Assembly (NCBI GenBank): GCA_009774395.1
Contig: VSNQ01000201.1
Location: 1-5,493, forward strand
Origin: Lachnospiraceae bacterium
GTDB taxonomy: Bacteria; Bacillota; Clostridia; Lachnospirales; Lachnospiraceae
Direction: 5' to 3'
DNA length: 5,493 bases
The translations under genes and the position numbers were made by a program. The notes below the pieces were generated by a model. It was not told the DNA's origin and did not search any database. It saw only the letters and a program-made list of their open reading frames with translations. This document shows, one piece after another, positions 1 to 5,221 of this stretch; within the stretch, counting starts at the first letter, position 1, and each line of letters begins with the position of its first letter.

Positions 1-32
1 TATAGATATACTTTTAAAAAATCGGCTAATAA

Positions 33-61
33 TTGTATTTTTTCTACTTTTATGATAATAT
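33..61 (+). promoter_or_regulatory. predicted sigma-A promoter of the AraC-family gene
   Basis: A TTGTAT hexamer at 33-38 is followed by a 17-base spacer and TAATAT at 56-61. A TG at 53-54 makes an extended -10 (TGATAATAT). It lies about 50 bases ahead of the AraC-family start and points at it. A short inverted repeat, ATGATA at 52-57 and TATCAT at 72-77, brackets the likely start of transcription and could be an operator. The region is very AT-rich, so chance matches are easy and this is a moderate call. Confidence 0.5.
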
Positions 62-112
62 AATTCTATTCTATCATATAAAAAATACTAAAACGGAAAG
101 ATGGGAGCAGCT

Positions 113-964
113 ATGTATTTAGAATTAAAAGAAAACCGGCCGCATGGAACAAAAGCATATCCTTATGATCAGTCTTATATTCATAAAATATCACATACCT
201 TTCAGTTTCCAGTGCATTGGCATCATGAATTTGAGATTATTTATATTGCGCAAGGAAGCTTGGATATTTCGATTAGCGAACAGCTTTATCAGGGAACATC
301 AGGCGATATATATTTTGTAAATTCAAAAGAATTGCATTTTATGGGAAGCGCTGATCGGAATGTGGCATATTATACAATGCTGTTTCCACTGGAATTTATT
401 TCTTTGCAGACTGACGATGCTTTAGAAACCGAATTAATGCGTCCCCTGCGGAATGGTATTCTGCAATTTCCGCACCATCTTCCTAACAATGCCGATAAAG
501 AAAACTTATCTGCTATTTTAAATAAAATAATTTCTCTCAACCCTTGTTCGGATTTTCCCTCTCAAATCCGAACACGTGCTTTCTTGCTGGAATTTATTGC
601 CGAACTAAAGCAAACGCAAAACTTTTTTATGGAAAATTACGGCGTTTCCAATACATTTCAGCGGGAACTATTGGCATTTATCCACGGACATTTTATGGAA
701 TCTTTATCTCTTACAACGCTTGCAGGCAGATTTCATCTTTCCGAGAAATATCTTTCGCGTTATTTTAAAGAACATTTTCATATTTCTTTTATCCAATATT
801 TAAACCACCTGCGCCTTACGCATGCCAAAAAGCTGTTGGAAACCTCCGAACTTTCAATTACAGAAATTGCGCTATGCTCCGGCTTTTCCAGTGACAGCTA
901 TTTTATCCGAATTTTTAAAAAAACCTACGGCATTTCACCATTAAAATACCGCAGGCTTCCGTAA
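113..964 (+). CDS. AraC-family transcriptional regulator
   Basis: Predicted one-component DNA-binding regulator of 283 aa in the cytoplasm. The N-terminal part (about residues 25-100) looks like an AraC-type cupin sensor: it has the pattern FPVHWHHEFEI, then a beta-rich stretch with GSLDISI and SGDIYFVN. The C-terminal 100 residues (about 184-283) are the double helix-turn-helix: LSLTTLAGRFHLSEKYLSRYFKE, then LSITEIALCSGFSSDSYFIRIFKK, ending in the family's usual GISPLKYR. I chose the ATG at 113 over the one at 101 because GGGAG at 103-107 sits 5 bases before it; the upstream ATG has no properly spaced site. Regulators of this shape usually sense sugars or other small molecules and activate neighbouring transport or hydrolase genes. 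No such target is visible here, because the next gene faces it and the upstream side is cut off. Ligand and target are unknown. Confidence 0.92.
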   Translation: MYLELKENRPHGTKAYPYDQSYIHKISHTFQFPVHWHHEFEIIYIAQGSLDISISEQLYQGTSGDIYFVNSKELHFMGSADRNVAYYTMLFPLEFISLQTDDALETELMRPLRNGILQFPHHLPNNADKENLSAILNKIISLNPCSDFPSQIRTRAFLLEFIAELKQTQNFFMENYGVSNTFQRELLAFIHGHFMESLSLTTLAGRFHLSEKYLSRYFKEHFHISFIQYLNHLRLTHAKKLLETSELSITEIALCSGFSSDSYFIRIFKKTYGISPLKYRRLP

Positions 965-1108
965 ATATAATATAAATATTTGCTATTGATACTGTCGAAC
1001 ACGAAAGTTACCAATAACACTGACTTTCAAGCGTCATTATATTGAATGATATGGCAAAATTAATCACTCATAAGTATACAATAAGTTATGTAATACGCAG
1101 TTATCTAC
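965..1108. other. convergent intergenic region, no clear terminator
   Basis: This gap lies between the stops of the AraC-family and lipoprotein genes. GAAAGT at 1003-1008 and ACTTTC at 1023-1028 form a 6-bp inverted repeat with weak extension, which could act as a bidirectional transcript end. No T-run follows on either strand, so I do not call a terminator. Nothing coding is apparent. Confidence 0.4.
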
Positions 1109-1825
1109 CTACGAAACTGCTAAGCGTTCCTCTCTCAGCCAGTCAATATCCTCTTGAGAGGGAGCGTTATATGCCGCCGCGATTTTAATATGCGACGGTG
1201 TATCCGATCCACGGCAGACATACGCAAAACTAATTTTTAAATTCCATTCTCCTGGGGTTACAAGTATTTGTTCACTTAATATGGTATCATTTAGAATTTC
1301 ATCTCCTAGTTTTTCAAAATGATACGCATTTTCCCCTTCCGGAGAAAAAATATCTACCACCACCATTTCTCCGTTTGGAAAAATGTTTTTATTTGCCCAT
1401 GTAAACAGATTGGAATACGCAATTTCCAGATTAATAGTATTATCTTCATGCACCTTAAAAGACCAATTTCCCTCGGAAACAAAAGGTGTTATTTTTCTAT
1501 GAAATGTTTTATCCATACGAAAAATATAACCTTCCTCAATATCTGCAAGCAATTCCTCTTTTGAAAGATAATACTCATAAGCTCTGTCTAATTCCGTATC
1601 CAATATCGGCTGAATATCGACGGATTCCTTTAATTTATCTTCTTGTATTATAGTATTATCAGACTGTTCTGTTTCCACGATTGTAATTTCCTGACTTTCC
1701 TGCTCTACCGCTGCGGCTTCCTGCCCGCTGTGCGCTCCACACGCTGTGGCTGTTATTATAAAAAATGCGGCTGCAAGCGTGGATACAAACTTACCTGTTT
1801 TTACCATTTTTACTTTCTTAAACAT
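1109..1825 (-). CDS. predicted lipoprotein of unknown function
   Basis: A 238-aa protein predicted to be exported and lipid-anchored. The N-terminus has a basic stretch (MFKKVKMVKTGK), a hydrophobic core (about residues 13-25) and a relaxed lipobox ATAC with Cys29 as the likely lipidated residue. A low-complexity linker rich in Glu, Gln and Ala follows (about 30-60), as in many Gram-positive surface lipoproteins. The rest (about 70-238) alternates charged and aromatic residues in a way that suggests a beta-rich domain, for example NWSFKVHEDNTINLEIAYSN and GEWNLKISFAYVCRG. I do not recognise the family. The start at 1825 is preferred over the in-frame ATG at 1852 because AAGGGGGA (complement of 1831-1838) lies 5 bases upstream of it. 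The gene converges on the AraC-family gene and has no operon partner in view. The extracellular part keeps one further Cys near the C-terminus. Confidence 0.75.
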   Translation of the reverse strand: MFKKVKMVKTGKFVSTLAAAFFIITATACGAHSGQEAAAVEQESQEITIVETEQSDNTIIQEDKLKESVDIQPILDTELDRAYEYYLSKEELLADIEEGYIFRMDKTFHRKITPFVSEGNWSFKVHEDNTINLEIAYSNLFTWANKNIFPNGEMVVVDIFSPEGENAYHFEKLGDEILNDTILSEQILVTPGEWNLKISFAYVCRGSDTPSHIKIAAAYNAPSQEDIDWLREERLAVS

Positions 1826-1830
1826 CAGAA

Positions 1831-1838
1831 TCCCCCTT
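1831..1838 (-). promoter_or_regulatory. ribosome binding site that fixes the lipoprotein start
   Basis: AAGGGGGA on the minus strand lies 5 bases before the ATG at 1825, and it falls inside the longer reading frame that begins at 1852. It is the reason for annotating the shorter protein. Confidence 0.7.
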
Positions 1839-1852
1839 ATACTCATATACAT

Positions 1853-2100
1853 AATACTTATCGTCTTTCTACTGTTATGTTGCTAGAGCCATATAAACCA
1901 TGCGTTCTGCACATAAACTCAAATCGGTCATTCCACATTAGTCCTACTGAACAGCTCGATCTCATCTTTGTGCTCTGAAAGCCATCCTGCAGCCATCTTT
2001 CCATGATGCACCTTTAATTTATCCACTATAAATAAGACTTTCCTGTCTGTTCACTTGCTTTTTTATGATTTTTCTTGTTTCGGACGATACTGTTTTCAAA
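1853..2100. other. gene-poor scar region
   Basis: Apart from the IS630-type fragment at 1928-2050, I find no supportable gene here. The part from 1853 to 1927 should hold the promoter of the lipoprotein gene, but no pair of hexamers with good spacing stands out. No intrinsic terminator for the metal operon is obvious either. The area looks like a junction left by insertion and deletion. Confidence 0.5.
1928..2050 (-). pseudogene. IS630-family transposase fragment (decayed)
   Basis: Between stops on the minus strand this stretch encodes about 40 residues. It starts TDRKVLFIVDKLKVHHGK and continues with a GWLSEHKDEIELF segment. This matches the C-terminal catalytic part of IS630-type DDE transposases as I know it, where a TDRKVFLIVDNxxVHH-like strand carrying the second catalytic Asp is followed by a helix and then an LPPYxPExNPxE motif. 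Here the Asp is present, but the usual Asn after it is Lys. The PPY...NP.E motif is replaced by unrelated sequence after ELF, and a TGA lies directly upstream at 2051-2053. Codons just before that stop (2055-2075), in a shifted frame, read IIKKQ, which may be the preceding part of the same gene after a frameshift. No terminal inverted repeats or complete element are visible. This is a non-functional remnant. Confidence 0.65.
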
Positions 2101-2278
2101 TTAATTATCTCTATAATTATATGATACCAGATATTCGTCAGAAACACCATAGGTATTATCGATTTTTAACTGCCAAAGTAATAGTATCAGCTGTCAGTTC
2201 CAACTCCACCGCTTTTACCGCGCCATCCACATGGAAAATCTTTGTCGCTCCCACTACAGGCGCTGTCACATTCGTCAT
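2101..2278 (-). CDS. small hypothetical protein at the end of the metal operon, possibly frameshifted
   Basis: The ORF from ATG 2278 to TAA at 2156-2158 encodes 40 aa: MTNVTAPVVGATKIFHVDG, then AVKAVELELTADTITLAVKNR. It has a good ribosome binding site (GAGGTG, complement of 2287-2292, 8 bases before the ATG). It starts 18 bases after the ArsR stop, so it is probably translated from the same mRNA. An A5 run lies four codons before the stop. Removing one base there extends the frame to 2101 and adds IDNTYGVSDEYLVSYNYRDN, for 58 aa in all, so the present form may be a frameshifted or polymorphic version; the interval given covers both. The composition suggests a small beta-strand protein. It has no Cys and only one His, so direct metal binding is not obvious. 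I do not recognise it. It could also be a leftover of a longer gene truncated by the rearrangement that left the transposase scar. Confidence 0.45.
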
Positions 2279-2296
2279 TTCATTGTCACCTCTTTT

Positions 2297-2617
2297 TCAC
2301 TGTTCACGAATATGCTCTGCCCCTTTTTCAATCACCATCTCCACATGCTTGTCCGCTAAAGCATAAAATATCATTTTTCCATCCCTGCGCTGTTTAACCA
2401 GTTTATTTGATTTCAGCAGATTTAACTGGTGTGACACCGCAGACTGGGTCATTCCAAGCTGCTCTGCCAGAACGCTGACATTCGCATCCTGCTCCATTAA
2501 AAGAAGCAGGATACGGATACGGGCAGGGTTCCCCAGCATCTTGAAAAATTCAGTTAAAATGTACAGATTGCTTTCTTTCAACCCTGCATAAAGTTGACTG
2601 TCCTGATATTCGGTCAT
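2297..2617 (-). CDS. ArsR/SmtB-family metal-sensing repressor with an alpha-5 zinc site
   Basis: A 106-aa winged helix-turn-helix repressor. The core runs from FKMLGNPARIRILLLL (residues 24-40) through the recognition helix TQSAVSHQLNLLK (57-69) to the wing KQRRDGKMIFYAL (75-87). The last helix carries Asp89, His91, His102 and Glu105. This is exactly the D-x-H-x10-H-x2-E spacing of the SmtB alpha-5 site, which in that family binds Zn(II) across the dimer and releases DNA. The ELCVCDL-type alpha-3 cadmium/lead/arsenic site is absent and the protein has no Cys at all. From this I infer a zinc-responsive (possibly also cobalt) sensor. The gene starts 16 bases after the ATPase stop, with AGGAGGGG (complement of 2623-2630) 5 bases before its ATG. 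It is thus the third gene of the operon and probably autoregulated. A specific name such as czrA or smtB is not assigned. Confidence 0.93.
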   Translation of the reverse strand: MTEYQDSQLYAGLKESNLYILTEFFKMLGNPARIRILLLLMEQDANVSVLAEQLGMTQSAVSHQLNLLKSNKLVKQRRDGKMIFYALADKHVEMVIEKGAEHIREQ

Positions 2618-2633
2618 AGGAACCCCTCCTTCC

Positions 2634-4649
2634 TTACAGCTTTTTCACAAACAAGCAGCGGATCGCATTCAGCACTGCAAGAATCATAACACCCACATCC
2701 GCAAAAATCGCCAGATACATATTCGCAATGCCCACAGCCCCTAACGCAAGGCAGGCAAACTTCACAACAAGCGCCATCACAATATTCTGATAAACAATCC
2801 GCAGGCACTTTCTTGAAATCTTGATTGCTTTTGCGATCTTAATCGGGTCATCATCCATCAGCACAATATCCGCCGCTTCGATTGCCGCATCGGAACCCAT
2901 TGCCCCCATAGCGATGCCAATATCCGCCCTGGAAAGTACCGGCGCGTCATTGATACCGTCACCAACAAAGGCCAGCTTTGCCTTGCCCAGCTTCACCCGC
3001 AGAAGCTCTTCTACCTTTTCTACCTTGTCAGCCGGAAGAAGCTCACTGTAAACCTCATCAATTTCAAGTGAGGCAGCAACCTGATTTGCCACTTTCTTTG
3101 CATCCCCCGTCAGCATGACAGTCTTATCTACGCCTGCTTTCTTTAATTCCGCAATCGCCGCCTTGGAATGCGGTTTGATAATATCGGAAATCACAATATG
3201 CCCTGCATATTTCCCACCCACTGCCATGTGGATGATCGTTCCGGTCTGGTGGCAGTCCTGATACGGAATGTTCAGGTGTTTCATCAGTTTATCGTTCCCA
3301 GCCGCGACCTCTATGCCATCCACTTTCGCAGTCACGCCATTTCCGCTGATTTCCTGTATATCCGATACACGGGTTCTGTCAATCTCTTTCCCATATGCCC
3401 GCTGTAAGCTCTTGCTGATGGGGTGGGAAGATGCACTCTCTGCAAGAGCCGCATACTCCAACAATTTTTCATTCTCTATGGTAGAATGGTGAATCCCATT
3501 CACTTCAAAAACACCTTTTGTCATGGTTCCGGTTTTGTCGAAAACAACATACTTCGTTTGGGAGAGGATTTCCAGATAGTTGGAGCCTTTCACCAATACA
3601 CCCTCCTTGCTTGCGCCTCCAATTCCCGCAAAGAAACTCAATGGAATACTGATTACAAGCGCACAGGGGCAGCTGATAACGAGGAATGTCAATGCCCGAT
3701 AAATCCAGACGCCCCAGTCCGCAGACAATCCTATAACAAGCATACGGATAACTGGGGGAAAAAACGCCAGCGCCAACGCCGCATAGCAGACGGCCGGAGT
3801 ATATATTTTTGCAAATTTCGAGATAAAATCTTCTGATTTTGATTTGCGTGAACTTGCGTTTTCCACCAGATCCAGAATCTTAGAAACCGTGGATTCCCCA
3901 AATTCCTTTGTGGTTTGTATCTTCAATACACCAGTCATGCTGATACATCCGCTGATTACTTCATCGCCAGCCTTTGCCTCCCTCGGCAGACTTTCCCCAG
4001 TCAGCGCACTGGTATTCAGGCTGGAACTTCCCTCAACAATCATACCGTCAATCGGCACTTTCTCTCCCGGCTGGACAACAATCACGCTGCCAATCCCTAC
4101 TTCATCCGGGTCTACCTGCTCTAACTTTCCATTCCTCTCTACATTCGCATAATCGGGACGAATATCCATCAGGTTGCTGATATTGCGGCGGCTCTTTCCA
4201 ACCGCATACCCCTGAAACCACTCCCCAATCTGGTAAAACAGCATAACGGCAATGGCTTCCAGATATTCTCCATTCTCATAAATAGCCAGAGCCATTGCCC
4301 CAATCGTAGCCACTGCCATCAAAAAGCTCTCGTCGAATACCTGACGGTTTTTAATGCCCTTTGTAGCTTTCTTAAGAATGTCATATCCGATAATCAGATA
4401 GTCAACCAGATAGCACCCAAAACGAAGCCATCTTCCTGCGGACGGGAATAAATACCCATCAACTGTATCAAACATCTCTGCGGAAATAAACTGAAGTGCC
4501 AGTAAGATTCCAGCACTGATTAAAATCCGAACCATCATAACCCGTTGCTTTCTTGTCATGCCATCTTTGCGGCTGCCGACAAAAATAAGAAGAACAGCAG
4601 CCATTATGATAACCACTGTAAGCAGTATGCTTATCACGAATTCCTGCAT
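2634..4649 (-). CDS. cadA/zntA-like: P1B-type heavy-metal-exporting ATPase (Zn/Cd/Pb class) without an N-terminal HMA domain
   Basis: A 671-aa integral membrane ATPase predicted to pump divalent soft metals out of the cytoplasm. It begins directly in a membrane helix (about 3-24; second about 40-57) with no metal-binding domain ahead. The actuator domain carries TGES (217-220). The metal-translocation helix has the CPC motif in SCPCALVISIP (327-329). The phosphorylated Asp is D371 in DKTGT, the nucleotide domain has the SSHP motif (His409), and TGD (514-516) and GDGINDAP (563-570) complete the hinge. Lys630 and Asp651 (in ADVGVMILAVLNAIR) correspond to the conserved helix-7 Lys and helix-8 Asp of Zn/Cd/Pb ATPases. 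The CPC-plus-Asp pair points to the P1B-2 class rather than copper pumps. All catalytic motifs are intact. AAAGGAG (complement of 4657-4663) lies 7 bases before the start. The missing HMA domain is encoded by the separate upstream gene. Choice among Zn, Cd and Pb cannot be settled from sequence. Confidence 0.96.
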   Translation of the reverse strand: MQEFVISILLTVVIIMAAVLLIFVGSRKDGMTRKQRVMMVRILISAGILLALQFISAEMFDTVDGYLFPSAGRWLRFGCYLVDYLIIGYDILKKATKGIKNRQVFDESFLMAVATIGAMALAIYENGEYLEAIAVMLFYQIGEWFQGYAVGKSRRNISNLMDIRPDYANVERNGKLEQVDPDEVGIGSVIVVQPGEKVPIDGMIVEGSSSLNTSALTGESLPREAKAGDEVISGCISMTGVLKIQTTKEFGESTVSKILDLVENASSRKSKSEDFISKFAKIYTPAVCYAALALAFFPPVIRMLVIGLSADWGVWIYRALTFLVISCPCALVISIPLSFFAGIGGASKEGVLVKGSNYLEILSQTKYVVFDKTGTMTKGVFEVNGIHHSTIENEKLLEYAALAESASSHPISKSLQRAYGKEIDRTRVSDIQEISGNGVTAKVDGIEVAAGNDKLMKHLNIPYQDCHQTGTIIHMAVGGKYAGHIVISDIIKPHSKAAIAELKKAGVDKTVMLTGDAKKVANQVAASLEIDEVYSELLPADKVEKVEELLRVKLGKAKLAFVGDGINDAPVLSRADIGIAMGAMGSDAAIEAADIVLMDDDPIKIAKAIKISRKCLRIVYQNIVMALVVKFACLALGAVGIANMYLAIFADVGVMILAVLNAIRCLFVKKL

Positions 4650-4673
4650 CGTAAAACTCCTTTCAAGATATGC

Positions 4674-4690
4674 TTAATTGTTTAATTGTT
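4674..4690. repeat. tandem 8-bp repeat just ahead of the ATPase gene
   Basis: TTAATTGT occurs twice head to tail (4674-4681 and 4682-4689), followed by a further T. It sits 10 bases upstream of the ATPase ribosome binding site. In the mRNA it gives an unstructured A/U-rich leader that may aid translation. It also resembles the TTAA-rich half-sites of the operator at 5059-5082, so a weak internal ArsR site is possible. Its role is unknown. Confidence 0.4.
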
Positions 4691-4699
4691 ACTGTTAAA

Positions 4700-4779
4700 A
4701 ATGACACCCCTATACGCAAGGCTGTAACTCTGACTAATGTGCAGTATAAGTTGCAGCGGTGCATTTTAAGGGTGTCATT
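4700..4779. repeat. 80-bp segment bounded by perfect 10-bp inverted repeats (MITE-like)
   Basis: AATGACACCC at 4700-4709 is mirrored exactly by GGGTGTCATT at 4770-4779, with 60 bases between. The similarity continues weakly inward (CTATACGCA against TTAAAATGCA with one gap), so the ends could be about 20-bp imperfect terminal repeats. I see no clear target-site duplication at either edge and no coding capacity inside. It fills most of the 150-bp gap between the HMA and ATPase genes. It may be a miniature non-autonomous element. Alternatively it is an mRNA structure that adjusts the relative yield of the two proteins. The repeats are seen directly; their nature is inference. Confidence 0.5.
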
Positions 4780-4799
4780 CCATCACTGGCTGCTGCCGC

Positions 4800-5018
4800 T
4801 TAAAGGAAAATTTCGCAGTCCGGCTCCACTTTCTTGCAGGCATCCAACACATTCTTCATAACATCCTTCGGCTCCTGCCCCTCGTCAAATTCCACGATCA
4901 TCTTCTGTGTCATAAAATTGACGGTTGCACTCTGTACGCCAGCGGTCTTGCGGGCTGCATCCTCCATCAGATTGGCACAGTTGGCACAGTCTACCTCGAT
5001 CTTGTAAGTCTTTTTCAT
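4800..5018 (-). CDS. free-standing heavy-metal-associated (HMA) domain protein
   Basis: A 72-aa soluble protein of the HMA / CopZ-like ferredoxin-fold family. It begins MKKTYKIEVDCANCANLMED. The metal-binding loop DCANC (CxxC, Cys11 and Cys14) falls at the end of the first beta strand and start of the first helix, as in the family. The remainder (GVQSATVNFMTQKMIVEF, then a second helix and a final strand) fits the beta-alpha-beta-beta-alpha-beta pattern. Aspartate before the first Cys is typical of HMA domains belonging to Zn/Cd/Pb ATPases, whereas copper chaperones usually have GMTCxxC. Extra Cys residues near the C-terminus (DACKK, PDCEIFL) might add ligands. The gene is first in the operon, ahead of an ATPase that lacks this domain, so it likely stands in as a detached regulatory or delivery domain. 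AAGGAGG (complement of 5028-5034) lies 9 bases before the ATG. Confidence 0.9.
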   Translation of the reverse strand: MKKTYKIEVDCANCANLMEDAARKTAGVQSATVNFMTQKMIVEFDEGQEPKDVMKNVLDACKKVEPDCEIFL

Positions 5019-5048
5019 TGGAAAAGTCCTCCTTGCTATTTTCTATTT

Positions 5049-5060
5049 ATTAAATTTAAT
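5049..5060. promoter_or_regulatory. perfect 12-bp AT palindrome next to the operator
   Basis: ATTAAATTTAAT reads the same on both strands and shares its last two bases with the larger palindrome at 5059-5082. It lies in the leader of the HMA gene. It could be a secondary repressor site, but short AT palindromes arise easily by chance in DNA like this. Confidence 0.3.
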
Positions 5061-5082
5061 GATTAAGTACTTGTTTAATCAT
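5059..5082. promoter_or_regulatory. putative ArsR/SmtB operator (24-bp palindrome)
   Basis: Arms ATGATTAA (5059-5066) and TTTAATCAT (5074-5082) form an 8-bp perfect inverted repeat around an 8-bp centre. The total length and dyad shape fit the roughly 12-2-12 imperfect operators that ArsR/SmtB repressors use. The + strand -35 (5071-5076) lies inside it. For the minus-strand promoter it covers about +3 to +26 of the transcript, so one bound dimer could block both units. Two ArsR-family genes flank the efflux operon, and either could be its ligand. Confidence 0.6.
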
Positions 5083-5099
5083 CATAGCCGTAGTATAAT
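5071..5099 (+). promoter_or_regulatory. promoter of the divergent ArsR-family gene
   Basis: TTGTTT at 5071-5076, a 17-base spacer and a perfect TATAAT at 5094-5099 predict a start near 5106 and a leader of about 115 bases before the ATG at 5222. The -35 is buried in the palindrome at 5059-5082, which suggests repression by an ArsR-type protein. Confidence 0.7.
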
Positions 5100-5120
5100 A
5101 CAGAAAAAAGCACACGTCAA
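5092..5120 (-). promoter_or_regulatory. promoter of the HMA-ATPase-ArsR operon
   Basis: On the minus strand TTGACG (complement of 5115-5120), a 17-base spacer and TATACT (complement of 5092-5097) make a near-consensus sigma-A promoter with a predicted start near 5085, about 65 bases before the HMA ATG. Its -10 overlaps the -10 of the + strand promoter by four base pairs, so polymerase can occupy only one of the two at a time. Confidence 0.7.
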
Positions 5121-5139
5121 TATCCCTAAAGCATTCCCT

Positions 5140-5185
5140 CCCAAATGGGCGAAAAGTATTTCCGTTTGGGCGAAATGCAGGCGAA
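5140..5185 (+). repeat. direct repeats and hairpin in the ArsR leader
   Basis: TGGGCGAAA occurs at 5146-5154 and again at 5167-5175, 21 bp apart (two helical turns), with a partial GGCGAA at 5180-5185. In addition CCCAAA (5140-5145) pairs with TTTGGG (5165-5170), and GAAA (5151-5154) with TTTC (5159-5162), so the leader RNA could fold into a stepped hairpin. The block lies within the + strand leader and also 20-60 bp upstream of the minus-strand -35. It could therefore be a protein-binding site or an RNA element. The repeats are directly visible; function is unknown. Confidence 0.4.
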
Positions 5186-5221
5186 CAGACGAATAAGATA
5201 GGATAAGAAAGGAAAAACAAT

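Noticed and set aside
2123..2155. ATACC/GGTAT inverted repeat as a terminator for the metal operon
   Set aside because: The stem is only 5 bp with a 23-base loop and no T-run follows, so it does not qualify as an intrinsic terminator.
2055..2366. A 103-codon + strand frame at the operon end
   Set aside because: It is antisense to the small ORF and the ArsR C-terminus, with a composition typical of reverse-strand translation.
2614..2808. A 64-codon Cys-rich minus-strand frame overlapping the ATPase C-terminus
   Set aside because: The Cys richness looked metallothionein-like, but it is an out-of-frame reading of the conserved ATPase helix-8 region and ArsR leader, so it is best explained as a shadow.
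2821..4180. Several + strand open frames of 68-137 codons opposite the ATPase gene
   Set aside because: They are antisense to a gene with all catalytic motifs intact. They lack convincing ribosome binding sites, and their predicted proteins show no recognisable domains.
4670..4861. A 63-codon + strand frame across the inverted-repeat segment
   Set aside because: It runs antisense into the HMA gene, has no ribosome binding site, and does not resemble a transposase.
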